From contig NC_080567.1 in assembly GCF_030253575.1 (NCBI RefSeq), positions 31,880,501 to 31,944,500 of the forward strand: 64,000 nucleotides of DNA, given 5' to 3'. The position numbers and the translations under genes were made by a program. Positions 57,016 through 64,000 of the stretch are shown piece after piece. This DNA comes from Rhododendron vialii. Lineage: Eukaryota > Streptophyta > Magnoliopsida > Ericales > Ericaceae. The notes under the pieces were generated by a model. That model did no database searches. It was not told the origin of the DNA and worked only from the letters and a program-made list of their open reading frames with translations. Positions within the stretch are counted from its first letter, which is position 1; every line of letters starts with the position of its first letter.

Positions 57016-57155
57016 TCCGTTCCGCTAAGGTTATTATTTTTTAAAAACGTATTTTTCAATTTATGATACAGATTATTCTTTCATAATAGATCACCTTTAA
57101 TTCAAATAATAAGTACTTATTTAAAAAATATTCCTAAGTTCTTATTTCTTGGACC
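57016..57155. repeat. Repeat fragment, same family as 378-491
   Basis: CCGTTCCGCTAAGGTTATTA and the inverted AATAAGTACTTATT cores match the fragment near the left end of the window. Confidence 0.5.
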
Positions 57156-59514
57156 ATCGAGTAAGCTTTTGTTCCCTACACCATCTTGTCTTGATCAACT
57201 CTATAAGAATATGAAAAAATATGAGATTTTCGACCCTAGATTTCCTTAGATATATATATACACACCTGATCATGAGTAGTTCAATAGAGTTAACCTAGGA
57301 TGATATGTATGTATAGCTTTTGAAATTCCACTGGAGAATAGTATACAAAAGTTAGCATATCATGTGAAAAAATGTGAAAAAGTAAGTGTACACGGCATGT
57401 GTATATAGTATTTATGTTTGTATCTTCTTCAAATATCTTCGATCAAGAATACCCTATCTACTATTCGTGGCGGTATACATTTTGAAACATACAAATCTCA
57501 AGCGCCATGTGACTAAGTAGAACATTGGAATCAAAGAATATAAAATCGCATTCTATAAATCAAACTTTCGAAGCTTCTTAATCGTAATCAAATTATATAT
57601 TACGAATGTGTTAAAAGTAAATTAATTATGCTCCAATTGACTTATTCTCGGAGTTAATGAATTCTGAAACTATATATTACTAGTTTCTTATATAAATATT
57701 TACTCAAGTAAATAATATTTCATTTTTCTTCTTAGAAAACAAATTATCATCTGCTCGCGTAACTGTGAAATTTAATTTACGCGTTCCTTTGTTTGGTTCC
57801 TATATTTGAGAAAGCCATTTTTTTCTTTGCATGTTTCTCAATAACTTTTTTTAACTCTCTCTCTCTACTCATCTACTCTCGTGACTTTTTTTAACTTGAC
57901 TGGTCTGATCCAAACCAATTCTCAACTATTTTGACCAAACCAATTTGGTGAGCCTTAAGCCCTTTTTTTTTTTAATCAGGGTGAGCCTTTTTTTCTGATG
58001 ATCATAGATGTCTGACGTAACTTATACGCATTTTAATTAATCATTCCCTGAATCAAATATGTGTCGGAACCAGGTGGTGAGCCTTGCTTACCTATTAAAA
58101 GAATCTCAATAAAAATCTTGGGGACCTCTCTCTCTCTCTCTTGGGGGGCTTCATTCATTCTCTCTCCCTCTACATTTCATTGGTGGCTTTATATCTCAGT
58201 GCGTTCGTGAATCGTCAAAAAAGCGCACCAACCAATATCCGAGAAGGGTAATTTCAAGAAAGTCATGACAAACCCTATATTTCCCCACTTTTTACAATTT
58301 GCAACCTCAGAATATCAATGAGCTTATATATTGGGTAAGTTTCTCCCACTCTCCCTTTCCCTTTCCCTTTCCCTTTTAAGCTTCTTCCCATTTCTTCCTC
58401 TCTGGTTTTCTTGCAGGTTCCTCCTTTTTGCTTTCTCTCTCTAGGGTTAGGTTTCATCATATTCTTCTCTTTCTTGGAATTTAATTAGAAAATATGCCAC
58501 TAATTTATAATATTGTCTTTTTCCTTAACCAATATTACCCATATCGTACTTTCAACTTTTTTTCCCTATTTATAGAAAAACATTACTTCTATCTCTAGAT
58601 CTGCATATCCATCCAGTCTAGTGGTAAATGGGTTTTGTTTGTTTCAAACTTCTATCCCAATTATTCAACGTCACTGTCTTTATCATATCATATTATATTA
58701 TATTATATTATATTATAATTGTTCATTCAAAAATATCCAATTTTGTCATATTCTCAGACTTCCCCCCTTTAGGTATTTCCTTTTATAGATAGAAGGGTTT
58801 GTTTATTTCCATTTATAGGATTTTCTTACAAATTTTATCTGGTTTTTTTTTTCTGGAAGGGATTTTTTCCCCATTTATAGACATACTCTCTCTCCACATC
58901 TCAGTCTAGTTCAGTGCTCAAATGGGTTTTTTTCCCCCTCAAATCTTTATCTTCATTAATCAATTTTTTTTTTTTGCTTTAAACCAATTTTCCGTACTTT
59001 TGGCTTTCCCTCTTTATTTATTTCCATTTATAGATCGAAAAACGGTTTGTTTATCTCCATTTATAGATAAAAGGGTAGGTTTATTTCCATTTATAGGTAA
59101 TTTTTCTGATTTTTTTTTTCTTGCTAGCTAAAAGGGTTTCTTTCAAAATATATGTGCGTTATCGTTTAATCCGCTAGTCGTTTGGGAGTCTCTGCTATTT
59201 CATTTCATTTCTAAATATTATTTATCTGAAAAATTGTCGGTGGATTTTGTCGGTTTGTTTATTTCCCTTCATAGATTAAAGGGTATGTTTTATTTCCATT
59301 TACAAGTAATTTTTCTGAATTTTTTTTCTTCTAGCTAAAAGGGTTTCTTTCAAAATATATTTGCGTTATCGTCTAACCTGCTAGTCGTTTGGCAGTCTCT
59401 GCTGATTTCATTTCATTTCATTTCTAAATCTTATTTATCTGAAGAATTGTCGGTGGATTTCGTCGGTTCGATTTTGTAGAGGGCAGATATAATATTACTC
59501 CAGAAAGTGGAAAA
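57156..59514. other. Upstream region of the SVP-like gene
   Basis: No coding gene is seen. The region contains a short (CT)n at about 58127-58141, a (CCCTTT)n tract at about 58350-58376, and a (TTATA)n tract at about 58683-58718. A set of 'TTTATTTCCATTTATAG' words runs from 58800 to 59300. It probably includes the promoter and 5' UTR; a leader intron cannot be excluded. Confidence 0.5.
59073..59480. repeat. Tandem duplication just 5' of the SVP-like start codon
   Basis: Two units with a period of about 208-213 bp share 'CTAAAAGGGTTTCTTTCAAA', 'GCTAGTCGTTTGG', 'CAGTCTCTGCT' and 'ATTGTCGGTGGATTT'. The second unit ends about 35 bases before the ATG at 59515. Confidence 0.85.
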
Positions 59515-59805
59515 ATGGTGAGGCAAAGGATAGAGATAAAGAAGATCGACAACGTGACGGCGAGACAGGTGACGTTCTCGAAGAGGAGAAGAGGGCTTTT
59601 CAAGAAGGCTAAAGAGCTCTCAACACTTTGTGATGCTGAGATTGCTCTTATTGTTTTCTCCTCCACTGGCAGGCTTTTTGATTACTCCAGCTCTAGGTAC
59701 GTAATTGCTAATTAATTTCTAACTAATTACCGATGATCTCTCTCCATTTCTTACTAGTACTAGTAATATTCTAGATCAATATATGCATATTTTTGCTGAT
59801 GACTG

Positions 59806-59866
<61 letters not shown>

Positions 59867-61126
59867 TTAGGGTTTGTCCGAAGGGAACTTGGGGAAGGGA
59901 AGAGAAATTTGAAACATTTGCTATATTTTCTTATGTTTGAGAAGAGAAAGAGAAGAGAAAATAGCAAAAAATAAAGTACTGATGACAGGAAATTTTTTCT
60001 TCACATTTTGGGCAATTTTTCTATCTTCAATGAATTTTCTTCTCTTCCTTTCGTTTCCCTAACGGCCCGTTTGGATGCTGCTATCGGCCCAGGGATTATT
60101 TTCCCCCCTTTACAAGATCGGGGGCCCACGCGTTGTCCCCGTTTGGGAGCCACAAAGTCGGGGGTTTTCCACAACACCGTTTCTTGCCTAAGACCTGAGA
60201 AAGGGGGCATCGGCGGTCTTATATTCGGCTAGGGTTTGAGGTGTCCATGAGTTATCCCCCTAATCCCCCTTCTAAAGTCCAAACAGAGTGTTAAGCATTC
60301 AGCAGACTACCCATATAGTAGTATATGATTTATACGTCTGTTGGACCTAAGTTGCATAATTTAAGTGCGGGTGCGCGAGCGTGAAAGTATCGTTGAAATA
60401 CATCCCAAATTAGTAAAATTCATAAAAGCGAGAATTGAGAGCTCCAACGCAATACAAGGATTGAGAGTGTTGGCCGGACTAATAACTGTGTTTTCCTTGA
60501 ATTTCAAAACTAATTACGACACCAACTCCAAAGTCTATCTTCCATTTTGCTTGTACCTTTAGACAGTATGTACTTTTATGAATTACAGTATGTTCATATT
60601 TTCATCCACTGAAAGATCTCCCTTAGTTCTGTATATAGGAATTTCTTGCGAGATTTATAAATATAGGCCATTAACTAGAAAGAGTGCATTACACCCAATA
60701 AAGTGGTGTGATTGAAACATCACGTGTGTATCGGCTGGTTAACATTTCGTAACGGTTTGTTTCCTATTCATGGCCATTACGGGCCTTACGGCCGATACTT
60801 AGTAATCTAAAAAGTTCTTTCTCAGAAATAATTTCTGTATATTCACGCCCGCAACAATCGATTCTTGGTATCTTCTCTCAATACTGTTAGATGCATCCGA
60901 TAAGGTTGCCTCCATGGGTTGGAGGGAATAGTTTTTTGAAAAGTACTCCTTAGTGTTTGGCCTACTGAGATGGCATGGTCATCCCTTAATTGGTGACACA
61001 AAAGGGAAATCACCATTCACTGATTTAGGTGATTGGTCCATTCGAGTGACAAATCGAGAAATTGTGATTCCATTTTCGTCAAAAATGAAAACCATATAGT
61101 ACTACCTAAGGTCATCGGAGAACTAC

Positions 61127-61176
<50 letters not shown>

Positions 61177-61411
61177 CCCAAACCAGTGAAACCATAATCA
61201 AAAGTATTGAGAGAACGACATTAAATGGTGAGAAAGTACAATACAATTACTATATAAAATTAACCATAAGCAAATCACTTAAAATAACCACAGCTGGAAA
61301 GTTTGGAATGGACAGAAAGTACAACAGACTACCATGGGCCATGTACTTGAAGGAAATTATTTATCTCTAGGGTCTGTGGATGCGTGTAGAATCTCTCTCC
61401 CTGTTTGTGTA

Positions 61412-61493
<82 letters not shown>

Positions 61494-64000
61494 TATTTTT
61501 GAAGTATACCTCTTGAGAAGTACTCCATATTGCTGTACTTGAGTTTCCAACGTGGTTGATTGCTAACGAGATCAGTTAGGATCGGAGTTTAAGGTGCTCT
61601 TGAGAAGTTATGCTTAACAGTCTTTCTTTCTTGTGGTTTTTGTACCTTTTTGCTTGCTTTCAACATTTCGCTGGATTTAAGTTTTTCTTTGCCTTGTACT
61701 TGCTTCATGTTTGTCACGTACGTAGCTTATATTTGGCATGAACCTCTATCTCGGTGTACCATTTGTCGAATTTTAATAAAATTTTGTTTCCGATCAAAAA
61801 TAAAAATGTGGTGTTATCACTTTTTTTTTTTTGTTTTGAAATGGGTGGTATTGTCCCTTGGAACCCCCAATTATGTGTGATGGATTAATAACCATGGGAT
61901 TACCCACTATGTTGGAGTTGGAAAATTATTGACAACATTTGGTGCGAAAAATGATGATTGGTTTGAGGCATAGCCACGTGATAGACAGAGAGCCTTGAGT
62001 AAAATTTAGCTAGTTATGAGAGTGGATTATTAATCTGTGGCAACTGTATATAATTTCAGGACTCATAAGCAAGAAGTAGTGAAAGAATCAGATTACCAGT
62101 CAACAATATTCAGCCCAACAGAACATGTGGTTTGATATAAATAATTTCTCACTATTAGTCTAGCAAAATTACTCGTCTTATAAAATGACAGATCTTATTG
62201 TTTTTTTTTTAAAACAGCAAAATAATTTCATTAATCATATTGTTACTCATCTGTCTGCTCAAATATGAACTTAATTAGTACCTCGACAGATGCTTTCAAA
62301 TCAAGAAAGTACTTTCAATATTCCATGGCGTAAAATCATCCGTAATTTTATGGGGATGGATCCCCTCCCAAATAGCCAAGGGATCAATTGGTCTAGAGCT
62401 ACGCAGCAATTTTGGGTTAATTTTCTGTAGAGAGGAGTTTGATGTCCAAAATTCGTATGTAAGCTATATGTCAAACCATAATTTAAGCTTTGATCTATCT
62501 TCCACAGTCTATATCTCTAACCTCTATAGATGGTTTGGTTTACACAATGAATCATATCTAAATTTTTATCATTTTCAGTCCTTATTTGATCACTATGTAA
62601 ATTAGCTTATTGAGTTAATTTGTTGTAAAACAAATGTAATCTTTCAATTTGACTAGAATAATTTGCTACTTCTACAACCATGAGAAGCCAAAATGAGGAT
62701 TCTTGACATCAATTTCGCACGTTATAGGAGAAGAAGGGCATCGAAAGATTTTGTTTTTGAATAACCAATCATCTTAAAAATTTTGAATTGTCAGGTCATA
62801 AGATGAATATGTAGCATACTTTCCCATCTGCGTATGCATGTGTGACTTCATTCAAGGACTTGCCCATCCCTCTTCGAGTGAATGCCATTCCTCAAACAAT
62901 CGAAGGACTTCCTTCTCTTGTCATTCCCGATTGGTGTTTCATGTCCAAAAGGCCTTACGAAGAAGATCGCCTTTCAAAAAAAGAAGATGATTTATTGCCT
63001 ATTTTCGAGAAAATAAGTCGCAAAAGGCTTGTTTGGAGATGTGAAACCCTACCTTTGGTCTCCCAGAGCTGCTTTCCTTGACTACCTAGCTTTGAACCCA
63101 CATTCCTTGAGATTAGTGAATAAGCACCTCCCATTTGAGAGCGTACGATATATTGATATGCAATCCCTTGAATCTACCATAAACTCATAACATTTATTTA
63201 GAACATTCATATACGTTTGTGTTGAATCTTATAGCATCGAGATAAAAACTCATAACACAAAATGTTACGATTCAATATCTGCAAATGTTATGAATTTCTA
63301 TACAACTATTCTGAAATTTTAATCCAATTTATGGGGTGCGAACCCTACATGATCCAAATGTGGGGTGATTTGCTTAAATTAAGAATTCTGATTGACTTTG
63401 CCCTTTTTGGTTTTCTTAAGTATGGGGCAGGTAATTGAAAGGCATAATAACCAAACAGAGAATCTTGTCCAACTAAACCAACCATCTTTGGAGCTGCAGG
63501 TAAGTTTTTATTGTGCCCTTTCTTAATTTGTGAGGTAACTACTAAGTTTTGCAACTGAAAAAAAATTCCATTTCATTGGCATATGAGGAAAATATTCCAT
63601 GCTATGTCACGAAAATTGTTTACAAAAAATTCCAAGTTATGTCACGAAAATTCTCCAAACACTGAACAACTTTCTTTCATTTGCGATAATTTTTTTTTAG
63701 GCTTTTTGCTACTTTTTTTTTTTTTTTGGAGAAATAGAAAAAGTAATTCAATTTTCTGAGATCCCAAATTTTACGATATAGTCTATTAATTTCACTTGAT
63801 TAAGAAGCGCAATATCTTACGAAGTCGTCTATTAATCCAGTCTTTTCCACTGAGATCTATCTAACATCATTTTTATTTATTAATTCTTGAACCACCTTGA
63901 TTTTTCGTTACCCTATTTTTTGTTTTTGTTTTCATCTTCTGCTTGTATTTGTGACTACACAACATACGTAAGTCAATCATCCTGAATAACATGATAATCC
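59515..64000 (+). CDS. SVP: SVP/JOINTLESS-type MADS-box transcription factor (5' part)
   Basis: Exon 1 is 59515-59696 (182 bases) and exon 2 is 63421-63499 (79 bases). They join in frame at AG|T with GT-AG ends; the rest lies beyond the window. Exon 1 encodes the complete MADS domain: [19 protein letters not shown], '[20 protein letters not shown]', '[18 protein letters not shown]'. Exon 2 reads [11 protein letters not shown]...[13 protein letters not shown], the I region typical of the StMADS11 clade (SVP, AGL24, JOINTLESS). Exon sizes are also those of SVP genes. The K-box is not in the window. Clade members are nuclear regulators of flowering time, inflorescence identity and bud dormancy. 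Intron 1 is 3.7 kb with three GA tracts and a MITE. SVP rather than AGL24 is favoured by the 'QPSLELQ' motif. Confidence 0.92.
59809..59861 (+). repeat. (AG)n tract in SVP-like intron 1
   Basis: About 26 AG units, 113 bases after exon 1. Confidence 0.95.
60063..60291. mobile_element. GC-rich MITE in SVP-like intron 1
   Basis: The ends CGGCCCGTTTGGATGCTGC and, reverse complemented, ACACTCTGTTTGGACTTTA are inverted repeats. They are flanked by TAA (60060-60062, 60292-60294), which fits PIF/Harbinger. Unlike its surroundings the body is G/C-rich (runs of CCCCC and GGGGG). Confidence 0.75.
61128..61173 (+). repeat. (GA)n tract in SVP-like intron 1
   Basis: About 22 GA units. Confidence 0.95.
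61407..61490 (+). repeat. (GT)n(GA)n tract in SVP-like intron 1
   Basis: About eight GT units followed by about 34 GA units, the longest GA run in the window. Confidence 0.95.
61491..63420. other. Remainder of SVP-like intron 1
   Basis: Non-coding AT-rich DNA with a poly-T run near 61820. A plus-strand ORF at 62842-63081 has a protein-like composition but no recognised family. Nothing else is seen before the exon 2 acceptor (TTTTCTTAAG, 63411-63420). Confidence 0.45.

Noticed and set aside
60008-60232. Short ORFs in the GC-rich part of SVP-like intron 1
   Set aside because: They fall largely within the MITE 60063-60291 and have no recognisable protein.

Overview
The window is nuclear DNA of a flowering plant. 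Its genes have introns and plant-specific families: NPH3, a plant FKBP12, a MIKC MADS-box gene, PELPK-type cell-wall proteins and a plant DnaJ-like protein. Between them lies AT-rich DNA full of MITEs, SINEs, Mutator-like elements and one complete LTR retrotransposon. Gene structures and protein wording point to a core eudicot; I cannot name the genus from sequence alone.

Layout. 1-8.2 kb is gene-free and holds several small transposons and a SINE. 8.27-11.40 kb (+) is a four-exon NPH3 orthologue. 12.56-16.31 kb (-) is a five-exon FKBP12 gene of 112 codons. 16.56-18.49 kb holds a 325-bp inverted-repeat element and a 1.57-kb Mutator-like element, each with perfect target-site duplications. 20.70-21.95 kb (+) is a single-exon membrane-anchored methyltransferase-like gene preceded by a probable conserved-peptide uORF at 20441. 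23.13-36.67 kb is an apparently very young Ty3/gypsy retrotransposon of the Tat type: identical 702-bp LTRs, 5-bp TSD, gag-protease and pol ORFs. On its opposite strand it carries a three-exon gene for a plant-mobile-domain protein and a small 101-codon ORF, each behind its own TATA box. 36.7-43.8 kb is a tandemly duplicated cluster of small secreted cell-wall protein genes (two PELPK-like genes, one related small gene, one pseudogene); the retrotransposon landed inside one duplicated unit. 47.82-49.45 kb (-) encodes a J-like protein without the HPD motif. 49.8-57.2 kb is a transposon graveyard with several nested insertions. 59.5 kb to the end (+) holds the first two exons of an SVP/JOINTLESS-type MADS-box gene that runs off the window, with a 3.7-kb first intron containing three GA tracts and a MITE.

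The host genes are independent transcription units covering blue-light phototropism (NPH3), protein folding and signalling (FKBP12), cell wall (PELPK), chromatin or chaperone-like functions (DnaJ-like) and flowering or dormancy control (SVP). The most distinctive system is the retrotransposon with its spliced antisense genes. Introns were placed by hand from GT/AG sites and reading frame; no database search was run.
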